From assembly GCF_003945595.2 (NCBI RefSeq), contig NW_024104759.1:124001-188000 (forward strand): a stretch of 64,000 nt of DNA. Direction: 5' to 3'. The DNA comes from Pipra filicauda. Taxonomy: Eukaryota; Chordata; Aves; Passeriformes; Pipridae. The notes beneath the pieces were generated by a model. That model was not told the origin of the DNA. It was given only the letters and a program-made list of their open reading frames with translations, and ran no database searches. The first letter of the stretch is position 1; the number at the start of each line of letters is the position of its first letter. Positions 10,779 to 24,363 of the stretch are shown here, in pieces. The position numbers were made by a program, and so were the translations under genes.

Positions 10779-12739
10779 TCAGACCCTTTATGGAGGATTA
10801 GTTTTATCTTCCTTCTCATTTATACATTGGGATGGCTCCAAGGCCAGTAGGAGTGCTATTGAGGAGGTATTTTTCCTTTATGTTGAATTCATCATTTGCC
10901 TTCACTCTCAGGTGGTTACATCCCAGTCTCTCAAGGAATATCAGCCTTCTCTTGACAGCTGAAAATTAGCATAAAATTGAATTTTTGTCTCTCTGCTCAG
11001 GAGTGTTTCCTTGCACGTGTTTGTAGCTTGGAAACACAACCAGGTCTGCAGCTAAAATGACCAAGTGGTGGCCAGGACAGCTTTCTTTTATTTGAATTTG
11101 GCTGCAGTTGGCACGTGACCTTCACATTTGGCTGCCAGATCCCCATGCCTGAATCATGTGTTTCTTATCTGAGAATATGACTGATGTAGGCCTTTCTGCT
11201 TGGGAATATTAAATATACTTGGTAGTTATTAGCTGAAGTTTTTTCTCATCATTATGTCATTAGATTTGCTGACTCAGATTTTCAGTAGATTCTGAGATGC
11301 TGGTCTTGCTCTTCCAGTGCCTAGATAATATGATAATTGGCTAACCTTCTGCATACTAGTTCTAGTCAGAAATGCCAAAGTTGAAATTTCTTATATTTGA
11401 GAGGGCCTATGAGCATCTATGGACTTTGGAAAATTTATTCTGGTCTCATAGGCTTCTTTTCACTCAAGATATCATCAGCAATACTTTAGGAGGATATTTT
11501 CTGCTGTCTGTTTACAGGAGTATCAAATGTGCCCAGAGCACAGGATAAATGTTTGCAAGTCTTCTCCTTAACACAAAGAAGAGAAATAAAAAATTATAAA
11601 TGAAGAAATGGTGCTTTCAAAATGTTTCTTGGAGTACAGCTTTACAGCTGGAACTATTCTATTGGAACATTCAGCTAGGTAGCAGTATTTTCTTTGTTAT
11701 GGAGCATAATCAATATATACAACACAAAGTATATGTCTAGGTGCAGTAAGTTCAGTAATACATGATGAGGGATCCCATGAGTGGCCTTTTCTTTTCAAAG
11801 AACAGCTCTGTGTCACTTTCGATAGACGGTCTTCACTCTATAAAGAACAGACTAGAAAAATCTGTGTGGAACAAAATGTCTTTGAAGTGCACAGCTCCAG
11901 TTTATTCTTTTTCCTTTTGTTTGCCAGCTCGAAACCAAAATGCTAAATCATGCCATAATTTTCTTTTCTGTTATATAGAAAAAAAAACCAGTTATAAGCT
12001 TTTTTGCTGCTAATTAAAATAAGCAGATATAGTTTGAAATGAAACTCCCAGAACTTTTTAGTAGACATATGTGTCTGTTTTCAAATTTGTAGTTAGTCTC
12101 CACTGATGAAATGGGATGGTAAAGAACCCTAAAAGTAATTCCTCAACCTCAAGCTTTGTAGGTGATTGGACCAGGCTCTGACCTACACAGAACTGTAAAT
12201 ATAAAGCCTAGTAAATAGGAAGACCTGCAATCGGATCCAGGAAACCAGTTTCATGCAAAATTCAACAGGACTTAATTGTCAGCTTTGATCTTGGGATAGA
12301 GGCCACATTCTTTTTCTTCAAGTCTTACGTAATGCCCTTTCAGAAACCTCACTGTCTGTGTTTTGGAACTGAGTAGAGTCCTATTTTACTTTGCAGCTGG
12401 AGTGGAATTATTTCAGGAGGACCTCTGTTCTGGTTTTTAGCTTAGCTCAAGAGGCCACACACTCAGCCCAGGGGCATTTCTCTGTATGTCTGTAAAACAG
12501 CAGCTTCTGAACATCACACCCAAATGCTTTCAAAACTTAAGGGAAAGTTACAGGTTTTGATGGCTAAAATCTCCTTGATTTCACAGAAAAATAATAAGAG
12601 AAAATGGGAGACACATGGAGCTTCTGCTTTTTCTCAAGTACAGCCGCAGCTGGAGTGCTTTTGAGTCAAAGATGTGGGTAATGGTTCCTCTACAGCAGAG
12701 TAGTAATGCCATCTTCTCCTCACAGTTGTTTAAGGTGTT
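10779..12739. other. unique non-coding DNA
   Basis: No gene or repeat recognised. AATAAA occurs near 11584, with nothing to show that it is used. The open frame at 11762-12013 has no motif. Confidence 0.6.
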
Positions 12740-13330
12740 ATTACTCTGAGGGACTGCTTCCTACAAAAGGATTATTGTTAGGAAATAAAAGGGAAAATGG
12801 GAGATGTCAGGAAGTGTGGAGATGTAGTTTGTGGAGTGAGAATATGCTAGTAAAGAGAGAGAACAGCTCAAATATCAGCAGGGACAGGAGGAGCAAACAA
12901 GAGTATGCACAGCTAAGGAAACAGGCTTCTGTTATTTGGGACAATTGTATTGCACAAAAGAGAATTTGTGCAAAAAAAAATAAATAAAAATTAGAGAGTC
13001 AGCTGCCAGGAAAGAAGGAGCACTGGGGCAAGTTCAAGGACATTAAGGAAGTAGTAAGAGATGGGGTGAGAACTAGAGGAGGGGATCTGCAACATCAGAG
13101 GTTTCTGTAAGATGCACCTGCAGGGTCCTGGTATGCCAGAGAGGAGGAGGTGCTGTGGAATGGGGCAGTGCAAGTGAACGGGGAGAAATTTTGGATATTA
13201 ACAGTAGAAGCGACAAAGATGTGTAATACAAAGCATCTCTGGGAAGGAGGAAGGAGGCTTTACAACAGAGGTTGATTTGGACAGGTGGGGAGTGTGGACG
13301 AGAGACTTGGGAGGAAGGCAAGAAACCTCT
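12740..13330. other. purine-rich stretch on the plus strand
   Basis: Roughly 600 bases are visibly dominated by A and G on this strand (repeated GGAGGAGG, AAGGAGG, GGGAGAAAT), which distinguishes the block from its flanks. It produces open frames on both strands (93 codons plus; 60 and 82 minus) through low stop density, not through recognisable protein content. It could be an old degraded repeat or a GAA-rich non-coding exon. Confidence 0.45.
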
Positions 13331-16300
13331 CTGGCATGCTGCAAGCTCAGCCTACAGAAGCTACAGAGTGTGTGACCCTCTTGTTAACTTCATTTCACAA
13401 TGTTCCCTGCATGCTTTGTGTGGCTTCCAAGTAATGCATGACATCAGCAATCTTAATAAGAACCACCTGCTTGGTACATTTTATGTTCAACTCTGTTAAA
13501 CTTTCCTAGTTCAAAATATCCAGTGCTATCTGGAACACGAGTATAATTAGTTTTCTCTAAATTTGCTGAGCTTTGTTAAATTACTTCTTTCCTTAAGGAG
13601 TAAAAATGTGAATTTTTATGCTTTAGCTCCACATTTTTTGAAAATCATCTTTCAACTGTTCAGCTTTGTAGGCTGATAAAAACATCTGTCAAAATCAACT
13701 TCTGATCCTCCTCTTAACCTAGTCTGCTTCTAGCCTCATTCGTGACCTGTGTTTCAGGAATGAATGACTGACTCACATGTACCAGGAAAGTACAGGGTGT
13801 AAATGGCCATAGATCTAGTGTTCAACACGTCCCAGTAGATCTCTTTAAGCTTCAGGTTGCCTGGAGTCTTTCAAGTCAGACAAGAAGCAATGTTTATACA
13901 TCCCTCAGCACAAGCAAGAAGCTGATGTGGGCCAGAGGTAATTAATATCAGTAGCTGTTGTCTAAAAAACCCACTAAGCAGCATTAGAAATAATTGCTTA
14001 GATTTCCACTGTTGTGATCCAAAAAGTCTCAGGTTGTGGTGTTCCTATCTCTTAAATATTAGATTAGTATCTCTCAGTACATAACAAAAGAAGTACCACT
14101 CTTTTTCTTTGGGCTACTTTGCAAAGTTTATTCCAGATTTTGTTTAGCTGTGACACAGGTTCACAAAGTTCTCAGTACTAAAGAAATAGGTGTAGTGGCC
14201 TGTCTCTTTTTGAGGAGTCTAAGCTTTCATTATAGAGTCACAGCCAGAAGACAGCTCCTGCCTGTGGTTCCCTTGCTCTCCAGTTTAATCTCTCATTTAG
14301 TGACACTGAGGAATGTTTTCCTCGAGGTAGATCTTTTGTTTTGAAGGAACGTAGCCATTTGCAGAAGGTTTCTGATCCTCTTTTTGTTTTATCAAAAAAG
14401 TCAGGCACTGGGGCAGCTTCTGAAAACTTATTTTAGGACAAGGAAAGGGGTCATGACCCTGAGGCTCTGCTGTTTAAATCGGCATAACTTCTTTGGAGCC
14501 TATCTGGGAGAAACGAAAGGGCATGGGCTCTGCTGGTTGTGTCACAAGTTTTCCAGAGTGCTTTTTCTGAACAAGCCAGAAAAAGATTTGCCTGAAGGGA
14601 CACATGAATACGTGGCACATGAATAACTTTTTAACATAGAAGTTCTAGGGTTTTTTTAAGGGATAAAAATAAAAGGTCTAAAGAGTGGGTACCATAGAGC
14701 CCAGTGAAGAGAAGCAGGGACGAAGTTGACCTTTGTGCACTCTCAGTGGGATGTGCAGCATGGTGGGGAAATTGGGTGGTCTTCTGAGACCACTGGGCCC
14801 TCCTTGAAATCTGCTGCTGGAGCTCAAAATCTCAGGCAGTGAAGTTTCTGTGTCAAGTTGAAATACAGGGTTCAGCCTGGAAGGAAAAAGCGGATGAGAT
14901 GCTGTTTCCCCTGGTTTCCTTTGAATTGCCTGAAGTGAGGAGACAGAGAAGGTCTCTCTCTCTCTGACTGAGGATTTCCCCTTCAAGTCTTCTGGAAAGA
15001 AATGGAGTAAATTGATCTGTAATCAATACTACTCTCTTGCTGCCTTCTTGCAAATGTTGGTGTCTTTGACTCTTTTGAGGATGGACCATGAGGGCATTAC
15101 TACAGAGTACAAAGAAAAAAAAAAGATTACTAATAAATCTCCACACTTAAATGCCCCAGACCTCTCCAGACACATACTTTTAAATTTATTTCTTCACTTT
15201 TTTCCCACTGTTTTCATATTTAGATATGGGTAGCTGTAGTGTAAAACAGAAGTATATATTTTTGTCTATTAGGACATGAGAAAGGGCACAGTGGTCTCTT
15301 TTTCAGCAGCTGTTCTGAGGCCAGTGTGCTAACTGTATTTATTTATTAGTGGGTTGTTTTGGTTAGACTATTTTTTCCCCTCGTATATATTCTGCTTTAA
15401 TTGGTGGACATGCTTTCCCTTTCCTACAACAACAAAGAAACTGGTCCAAGATAATTCCATGGATCATTCCCTTTTGACCTCTGAATTCTCCAGGTAAAGG
15501 GTTTTTTTCCTATATGGTTCTTCCATTATCATCTATGCTCTGAATGCACCCTCTTGGTATGTGAAATAGCAGAAGTATATGCCACGTGTTTTCTGAGTAC
15601 TTGAGCCATAACCCTCAGAAATAAATTTGCTGCTTCTCTAACCCAGAAGCCACTGAAGAAAGGATGAATAATGAAAATATATTGCAGTCAAAGAACAACT
15701 GCAGATTCTTTTTGACAGCAACTGTGGTTTCTAGTGCTTCCTTAATTTTCACTTACACATATCCGAAGTGAAGATTAATGCAATGAAATCTGCAAAATTG
15801 CCCATGTAAATCTGACTTTCATAAACAGGAATTATCTTAAAGACTCATACAGCATTCTAACATTCAGATGTAAACCTTTTTTTTGTGATGCAAATAAGCA
15901 TCATGTGTATATCTTCACTTCTCCAGTTTCCAGTAGTTCTGGAGGAAGAATTTTTATCCACTGGAAAACAGCATCTTTTTCTGCGGGGATTTATTCATAG
16001 CAAGAGCAACTGTGTTTGTCAAACAGTAGCAGAAATGTGTTGCCTGCCTCTGGATTAAGAAAAATCTCAAGATGAAGACTAACTTCCCCTCTCCCTTCCT
16101 GTTCAAATTGGAAAATTGGCCTGAAAAATACTTTTTTTCTTTTTTTTTTTTTTTTTTCTGAGCCATTCTGATGCTCTGGGTTATGATCAGGATTAATGGG
16201 TCTTTCTCAAAAAATGAAAATGTGAAAGGCTGGTCCTCTTGATTCCAGCTGCTCAGGCCTTAAGATAAGACAAAGGTCCTGCGTATCCCAATGAATCCTG

Positions 16301-17613
16301 AAAGCTGGTACAACAATGGGGAAAAAAGTGATCAGGAGCTGTGCAGCAATGCACAGATGGAAAGAATACTTTGAGGGCTGATAGAGCTTTTGCTGACCTT
16401 TCTTCTGGTGCTTGTCTCGTGACAGCTGATGGCACTGGGTGGAGGCACCAGGAAGCAGCACATTCACCCTAAAGCCCAGGACCTGACCTCCCCAGTTCTC
16501 TGCTTTTAGGTCTGCAGAGAAAAAGCTGGGGAGAAAAACAATAATTAGTATATGAATATGTACTAGATATTACTGGATAGCCACCTGTAAAAGTATTAAA
16601 GTATGCTGATCTTTCAAGAACAGAGATAGTACCTCCTAAAATTTCTCGTAGATCTTGTAGCATGGTCTCTGTTCTGGATTTAAGTTTGCCCCAGCAAGAG
16701 GTCTTCCACTCACCTTGTATTTTTAGTAAATATAACTATTTGGGCTCTGCTACCCCTGTACTTTTTCATAACAGATTTGTTGCATGAAGACTTTTTAAAA
16801 AAAAAATAAATTACAAGAGTCCACATAAACATTTCCAAGGCAACAGACTCTGAGGTAGTAAACACATGCTTGTGACCTTGTTAAGATGAAGAGAATTTTG
16901 ATTTGAGAAGAGGAAAAGCTTGTGATCGAGCAATTACAGTCACACAAATAACAAAGGAAAACAGAAAATTACTGTCAGCATATTATTTTGGGAGTTTTGT
17001 GTCTCTGTGCTGCCCAATGCTGCCTCTTTGTGACAACCTTTATTTCAGGACACAGTTAAACCTAACTGAAATGTAGAAGTGTCATAACTGAGGAAAGTTT
17101 GTGTTAAATTTTTACTTATTGTATTATTCGAAGTAACAAAATTAATTTTGCAATCCAGAATTGCTACGAAATGGAAGTCAGTGCGAGTGTTTCCAACTAT
17201 TATCAAAATGGCTGTTCCTTGAAGGATCACAGATAACAAGATTATTCATGTAACTTAGTTCCTGCGAGCGCAGAAAGATCCGTAAAAAATGGGATGAGTT
17301 TGTAGTAATTCTGTGTTGTTCCTGTTACTAATTAACCCCACAGGCAGCACCAAAGGTCACTGCAAAAGTGGCTCCACCTTTCTGACACGGCTTTTCCAAT
17401 AGGTGATGTGTTTGATTGATTGTTTTCTGGCCTTTTGTTATTATCAGTGTTGTGGTACTTTCCATTATACTACCTGTGATGAAGATAGCATGTGTAAATA
17501 AAGTCAGAAAGAGATGTAGCTGGGGACAGCTTGTATGTGTCAGTGTTCATTTAAGTTAATCAACCAGCTGGTCTTTCATCCCAGTTCCTTATTCTGCCCT
17601 CTTCCCTCCCCAG
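13331..17613. other. unique non-coding DNA
   Basis: No gene recognised. Contains a CT run near 14953, a small inverted motif TGATGC-AAATAA-GCATCA near 15886 and a long T tract (16132-16157, broken by one C). Open frames of up to 102 codons near 14678-15146 lie antisense to one another and show no signature. Confidence 0.6.
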
Positions 17614-17871
17614 AGCAAGAGAGAGATTCATGCTTCCTGACTGACTGCATGAAGAGGGTAGATTATGTCATTCTAGTGGCCAGATGGCCTGACCACAAAA
17701 TCCACTATGTCAGCCTTGACAGGCTCCGAAGGGAAGCTCCCGGCCCCGGGGCTGTCCCTTCACAGCCAGTGAGGAAGCATTTCAGTGCTACAGGGCATTT
17801 TCAGAAGCTGGCCCGAATCTTTGTAAGGCAGCACTTGCTTTATAGGGAGGGCTGTTCATCTGACACCTCTA
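17614..17871 (+). CDS. candidate symmetric exon, unknown product
   Basis: The acceptor is excellent: a pyrimidine run (CCTCTTCCCTCCCCAG) with no AG in the preceding 20 bases. The donor is CTA|GTAAGT. The 258 bases between are open in one frame (86 codons) and would be phase 1 at both ends, so the exon could be included or skipped without shifting the frame. The translation is basic and includes MKRVDYVILVARWPDHK near the start and RIFVRQHLLYREGC near the end. It is GC-richer than its flanks and keeps CpGs. I do not recognise a family, and no partner exon was identified. It may be an exon of an unknown or non-coding transcript, or a chance structure. Confidence 0.2.
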
Positions 17872-20679
17872 GTAAGTGGCTTCTTCCTGATATACCAATA
17901 TGAAGGAACTGAATAACCCCAACACTGTGCACAGCTGATGCAGGGACACACACAGTGTTGCACTACCACCTAAAGCACACACACATGCACTCTTGCCATC
18001 CCTAGTCCGAATTTTGGCTGCAATGTTTGTTTTGGCATTATCACCGTACCAGAGCTGCGTTCTGGAATACATGAGTTTCATCTTGCCCTAACCCTTGTAA
18101 TTCTTGTAATACAGGGCAAACCCACCACATTAAGAATCAAAGTTAAATGCAGGAACTTCTTTTAATTGAGTCAGACACACTGATGGACAAGGAAGGCAAG
18201 TGCAAATAAAGCATGGAGCTGTGGGGAGAAATTGTTCTTACTATTCCTGTCCATGTCATTCTAACTTGTTTTCTTTAGATGCTGAATTACATCTTCAGCC
18301 AGGATACTTTAACTGTTTCACTGACATAAGCCTTGTTCTGTTGCTCTGACTTAAAAAGGTTTAAGGTTTGACTCACTGTTTTTGCCCAGCCCTTAATTTA
18401 ACAGAGGCTTTTCCTCTTTTAAAATTTACTTGAGTATTGGGATGAAGATGCTTTGGAAAGAACAGCTTCTGACAGATCTTCTCCAGTCTGTTGCCAAATT
18501 AGTTCTCTTTTTGAAGGAGCTTTAAAAATTTTAATTACAGTATTTCTACAAAATCTTTGAAGTACTAGTTTTATGCATTTTCTTACTTTTCAAGAAGGAA
18601 GGAGTAGCTATGTCTCAACCACAAAACAGAAGACATTTGTTTTAAAAATATATAATAAATTTTCCTCAATCCATATCCACATTCAATGAGTGTACAATAT
18701 GTGTTTTCTAGTCTGTTTGTGTGGCTGGTGATGTGTGACAGAAGCTTAAGTTGTAAATGAAATCCATTCCTAAAAGAATAGGTGACAAGGGAGTGTAAGA
18801 TTTAATTCCCATTGCATGAATCACTTCATTTTCACATCTCTTTACACTTGATTGGACATAGTGATATTTTAAATGCATTACAAATTTAATCAAAAGCATC
18901 AAATAAGACACACACCGTTGAAATTACATCCAGGAAAACATCTGGGACTATGGAGTGGGAATTATTCTTGCATGAAAAATAAAGATTCTATACTTTCCTA
19001 AATTAATTGAATAAACAAAGGTTTGTTGAAGATCCTCAGAAGTTTATGTGGAAGGTCAACTCATGGCATTTCCCAAATTGCAAATCTATGCATTGATCTG
19101 AATAGACTTGTGTATCTGAACACCTTCAAGGATGACTCCACTGGATTTCTTCCTCTGCAGTCTGTTACTAGTGCTGAGATGAGATCAAGAGGACTATTCC
19201 CATGTGGAAAGTCATTCACAGTTGTAACTGTTATCAAGTTTGGGGGGCTGAAGGTTCAGTCTTGCAAAGTTCATTCACACAGATATATCTATTACCATTT
19301 GAAGAACTATAGCTTAAAAAGGATCTTGATAGTAAAATGATTGTATTACTATCAAGAGAAAATACCTTCAAGGTATCTGAAGCTTTGTTCTTTAGCTTCC
19401 TGCAGAGTATTTAATCGACTTCATGTTTATAAAATGTATTTCCTGCTCTTGAAACTGAACTGCAAAACACTATTTTTTTTTTCCTCACCAGATTTGCTCC
19501 ATTTGGAAAACATGCTAGAGTAGAATAACAGCAAGAAAAACTAGAAGATATAAAATTTCAAAATTCTGTTCAGGTGAATGGGTGATTTAAAATAGTTCGG
19601 AAATGACCTGCACAGCCTATTCTATATTGTAGATATTTTTCTACTGAATTTTTTTCCCCAATAATTTTTTAAGTTGAGACTGAAGAGAATAAAATCAATG
19701 AGAGCAGCATAATGAATATGTATAATTTTCTCTCTTACAATGTGTGAAACCTACACAGTTACATTTACGTGCTCCAATCTGATTAGAACAAAATTTCTAA
19801 GTCGAAAACATCGTAAATCTCCTCTAACATTGTTTAATGAAATCTCAGGTGTGCAGTGCTTGTTGAAAGAAATAGTTTGGCAAGTTTATATGAAAAAAGC
19901 TGGTAAAATAAATTGCAGCAGACCTTATAAAAATTTTCATTCATTGCTTATGGGATGGGTTATTATACTGAAAGAGGGTCATATCAAGCTTAAATATTGC
20001 TGAGTAACTTGAACTCTACAAAAAAACCCAAATACAATCTGTCTGCCAATACATCTGACTAAGTTTGTCTTAAGTTCTTGTGTGAGAGCCTTTTCTTGGT
20101 CTGTCTTTTTCATTATATTCTCAGCTTGGATGTCAATACTTAAGGAAGCAAATAGTAAGTACTGAACTGGTGTAACTCAGTAGTAAGAGGTTTCTTGTCC
20201 CATGGACTTGTACTGTCCTGACTTCATTGTTGCTGTTTGAACTCTGGGTAGTTTCAGTGAAAGTTTGTGCTGTGCCTTAGTCATAGAATACTCTGGAGAT
20301 ACTTTGGGATACAGGATACAGAAATGCCCAAGTCTTAAGAGGACATACATGAAATATTTGCTACTCAGGAACTGATAACCGGGAGATCCCATTTACACTT
20401 TCATTTATTGCTAGGATCAGGTTCATGGAAGGTGAAAGAATTTAAAATTTTAGTAAATGGGAGGTTGTTCTGCAGACATAAACAGGTGAACATGTATTCT
20501 CTTCTAGAATGTACTATTCAAAGCAGATTACTGTAAACAAAACCAATTATGAAATCCAGGATGATGAAATGTTGTAATTTCCAAGATAATTATTTTGTAT
20601 GTTTGTGTTTTCTTTACCCTTTCTCATGTAGCAATTTCTGAGTTGTTTTGCTCTAGCCTAAACTGGAAGATGGGAAGGT
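17872..20679. other. unique AT-rich non-coding DNA
   Basis: No gene or repeat recognised. Short CA runs occur near 17946 and 17975. Open frames of up to 105 codons (19023-19340, plus) have no domain signature or splice support that I can see. Confidence 0.6.
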
Positions 20680-21092
20680 TGTTGTGGTTTAAGCCCAGCT
20701 TACCACACAGCCATTTGCTCACTCCACCAGCACTGGGATGAGGGAGAGAATCAGAAGGGTAAAGTGAAAAACCTCAGGGTTGAGATAAAGACAGTTTAAC
20801 AGGGAAAGAAAACGCTGTGCATGCAAGCAAAGCAAACCAAAGAATTGATCCCGTGTTCAGCCTTCTCCAGGATAGCAGGGCTCTGTCACGTGTAACAGTG
20901 ACTTGGAAGACAAACCCCATCACTCCCAATGTCCCCCCCCTTCCTCCTTGTGCCTCCAGCTTTACATGCTGAGTATGATGCCACATGGTGTGGGACACTC
21001 CTTTGGTCAGTTGGGGGCAACTCTCCCACCTGTGTCCCCTCCCAACATCTCGTGCCCCCCCAGCCCACTCTATTCCAGCCAAAACCAGCACA
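20680..21092 (-). mobile_element. solo LTR of an avian endogenous retrovirus
   Basis: The element starts TGTTGTGGTTTAAGCCCAGC and ends CCAGCCAAAACCAGCACA, so it has TG...CA termini. It matches, by memory of the family, an abundant bird LTR read on the opposite strand. The flanks AAGGT (20675-20679) and AAGAT (21093-21097) fit a 5-bp target duplication with one mismatch. At about 413 bp it is shorter than I expect for the family, suggesting internal deletion. The positions where the TATA box and polyadenylation signal should lie (near 20960 and 20795, minus strand) look mutated. No gag, pol or env flanks it. The exact subfamily is uncertain. Confidence 0.8.
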
Positions 21093-24000
21093 AAGATTTA
21101 TTTTGGAACAGGTCAGTCCTTCATTTAATTTGATGCAGCAATATTCAAACCTACTGCATATTCAGCTCTGACAATATACAAAGCATAACTTCAAAAGTTA
21201 TTTGTTGTTTTAACTTGATTCGTTTTGCACAGAAGAGCAAACTGAAAAAAATCCAAGGTTCGGTTTTCCAACAGGTGTGGAATATTCTGTCTTCTTTTTG
21301 CTCTTTTATTTTTTTAAACTCAGACATGAATGAGAGACTTCTGAGAAACTAAAAAAAAAAGCTCAGAAGCTGAAAAGTATTTGAAAAACAGAGATCTGAA
21401 AAAAAAAAATCCAAAACTTATAGACAAGTTCCTCTTCCTGCTGCTCTGATCTACTTAAAGGACTGAGGGACATTTTGCCTTTCTTCCTCTTAGCTTAAGA
21501 AAAAATGTTGAAAACCACATTCTTCATAAATAAGGCTGGAAGGAAATTGGCCTGAATGAATAAATTGCACAGATGTGTCACCTTCCATTATGCAGATAAA
21601 ATAAATAGCTATGTTTTGTGAAAGCACTGTCAAATTACCAGCTACACAATGCCAAAATAGTGCTGTCTAAATGAGTGGGTTCATAGCACCTGTGGTAAGC
21701 TTGGTAGCTGCAAACTGGCTCTTTCTATGGTTATGTGCTGACTTCATGCCCTTTTGATACTGAACAGTTTCTGCTCCATCTTTTTTTGGATTATGAATGT
21801 CTTTCAAATCTGGAGATATTTGTCCAGTTTCATTTACTCCTTATTAATCTGTTTGGAATGAGACAATATAAAAAAGCTGTTGTTTTCACTGTATGCAGAA
21901 AGTGAGTATCATCCGATTTATTTGTTCAGGTTTCTGTTTATTTTCCTATTTGTAGAGGATTTTTTTGGTGGAGTAAGTTTGCTTTTAAAACAGGGGAAGT
22001 CAGAAGCCATCCCTATATCTAGTTTAGAGAAATGAACAATGAAAAATGGATTCATTGAAGTCTGGTTAAGGACCTGGTTAAAACTCTGGCTTTCTCTAAC
22101 AGTAGAGAATGTGTTCTATTACTCAGTTTCTTGGATTAGATCTAAAAAACCTGTCAAAGCAAAAAATACAAGTTATTTCCTTCTTGCATTTGTAATAGAG
22201 GTTGTTCTAAAGCTCATACTGAATATCTGCCTCAGAAAACTTTCGTGCTAGATTTGCAGTGTTTAGGGTGACAGGAAAAACCTAAAGTCCTGTCTGCTTC
22301 TGGAAATGTAAGCATTTCATCACATTTTTGGTTTTGTTTTAATTTAGGTGTGGCAGTCTTGGGGTAAAATTCCATCATGGTTAATTGTGTTCTGTCTTTC
22401 CAATTGTCTGCAGTTAGACACAGTCATTTCCTTTCCTTCCAGCCCTGTTTCTCACTGTGGTGTTTATATGAAATGTTAAACAGCTGCTTTCTTAAGATCC
22501 AGAGGTGGATATATTTCCAACTCAGGTAAAGCAATTCCTGTGAATGCTCTGTACTCTAGAAGGGCCTTGTTGTTTGAGGGGGTTATTTACTTATTTATTA
22601 AACCCTGGCAACCCTACAGCAGTCCACAAACAGTTGTAACAAAATTCAACATCTTGTAGGGAAAGGTGTAAACATCCTTCAGTCAGTCATGCTTTTAAAC
22701 TCTGAAAAAAAATTACTCGAAAGAGGTAGAAAGCTCATTGGATAAACAGAAATTCCTTTGACACCTTTTGTTGAAGGAAACTATGGAAGTTAAAAGTGTC
22801 ACTGCTGAACTCTGTGCCTTATGGAGGTGGGAGGAGTTGACTGTGGACCTTGTTAAAGGATCAGTGTAAAGTCAGGCATTTTGGAGTGATCTATAATAGA
22901 TGTAAGTAGGTTATATACATTTGGGAATATGCATTCTATGCAAGCCTGTACTCGTTATTACAGCATGACCTAGCTTTGACTCTACTCAGTCAATTAAAAG
23001 TAGAGCTAAGTCAAGTGAAAAAGGCTCTATCCTGTGCATTAAGAAACTATCCACTCCTTCATTGTGGATCTTAAAATACTAACAATGAGGTTTTAAAAAG
23101 TTCAACATTACTAAGCTTGCGAAATGAAGAACCCATGAAGTAATTCCCAGCCTGTCACTCCTGCCTACACGGTTTTAATTTAGGGGTTTTTTCCCATATA
23201 TAAGGTCCTTCATTTCTTATTAATGTATTTAATTATTGTAATATTATTTATTTGCTATTTATTTATTTATTATGATCCTAAGCTATTTTTCTGACAGGAC
23301 ACTGGCTTCTTTGGTGCACAAGTAGATGGTGCTCATTTAATAATCTTTATTTAATAAACACCATTGTTTGGCACAAGGCCTCTTGTACCCCATTAGTAAA
23401 GGTCTCTCTGAAGACAGAATTAATTATTTCTCCCCTTACTTTTTTTGCAGTGCCCATCACTGAATGTCACAGCTCTGTGTAGGCTTTTTTCTAGCTTCAC
23501 ACCAAACTTATGAGGTGAGGGGCTGATATAGTTCCCATTTTATGCCCAGAAAAAAAGTGAAGCCAAAGGCAGGCTTGAGTTGAAAATACAGAGTAGTTTT
23601 TAATATGTGAAGCGTGAACTTTTTCAGACTCCTGGATGTTGAATCAGGATTTTATCATTTCAGTGCCTAGGTCCTCATATGAATTGCAGCTAAGATTTGT
23701 GCACAATCATACATTTTACATCCATAAAGCCAAAGCACAGTATTAATGACTACTGTTAAAATTTATATCTCTAATGATCACTCAGCCGTTGAGAGACATA
23801 GACTTAAAATCCAGGTTTTGGTCAACTTTCACATGCCTTTTCTTCTTGTAGAACTCTGTTTTAATCTGGAACCTGCCAAGAACCATTGTTCCAAATATAT
23901 GAATATTTTCTCGAGCCTCAGGAATTTCTTCATTCAAATCCAAGCTGACACATCTTCCCTCCACCTTTTCCCCTAGCACCCGAAAACTGCATTTGTTGCC

Positions 24001-24363
24001 CATCCAAAACTCAGCAATATTTCATTTCATGAAGCAGATGCTGTTTTCACAGCACAGACTGTTCAGTGTTTCAGAAGCAAATTATTTTCTGCTCTGGCTC
24101 TGGCTCTCAGACTGAGGCATTATTGAAACACCAGAAATTCTTTCTCCTCAGTGATCTACTCTGAGGAAAGCATGGAAACCATGGTCTCCTCAGCCTGCCC
24201 TGGTGCCTTTTCTACTCTTTGTCCTAACTGTTTCTCCCAATCCTCTCTTTTCCTGCCCTGAAATCTTTTTTTTTTTTTTTTCAGTGAAATGGTTACTTAC
24301 AGGGCTGGGAGGTGGGGAAATGGAAAGCACAGGGTACAACCTTCATACTTGTCATTCAGGTTC
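21093..24363. other. unique AT-rich non-coding DNA
   Basis: No gene recognised. Contains A runs near 21350 and 21400, an ATTTATTTATT-rich patch near 23225-23275 and a 16-base T tract followed by CAG (24266-24284) that resembles an acceptor but has no convincing exon after it. Open frames near 23746-24003 overlap on opposite strands and have no signature. Confidence 0.6.

Noticed and set aside
16848..16870. TGAGGTAGTA, the let-7 seed
   Set aside because: Sequence diverges at once after the seed and no hairpin partner is visible.
22666..22690. TGTAAACATCC, the seed and more of the miR-30 family
   Set aside because: Bases after the first 11 do not follow any family member I know, and there is no complementary arm upstream or downstream to form a precursor hairpin.
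24266..24300. Long T tract with TTTCAG, acceptor-like
   Set aside because: The downstream sequence runs into the LTR boundary within about 80 bases with no donor or constrained frame.
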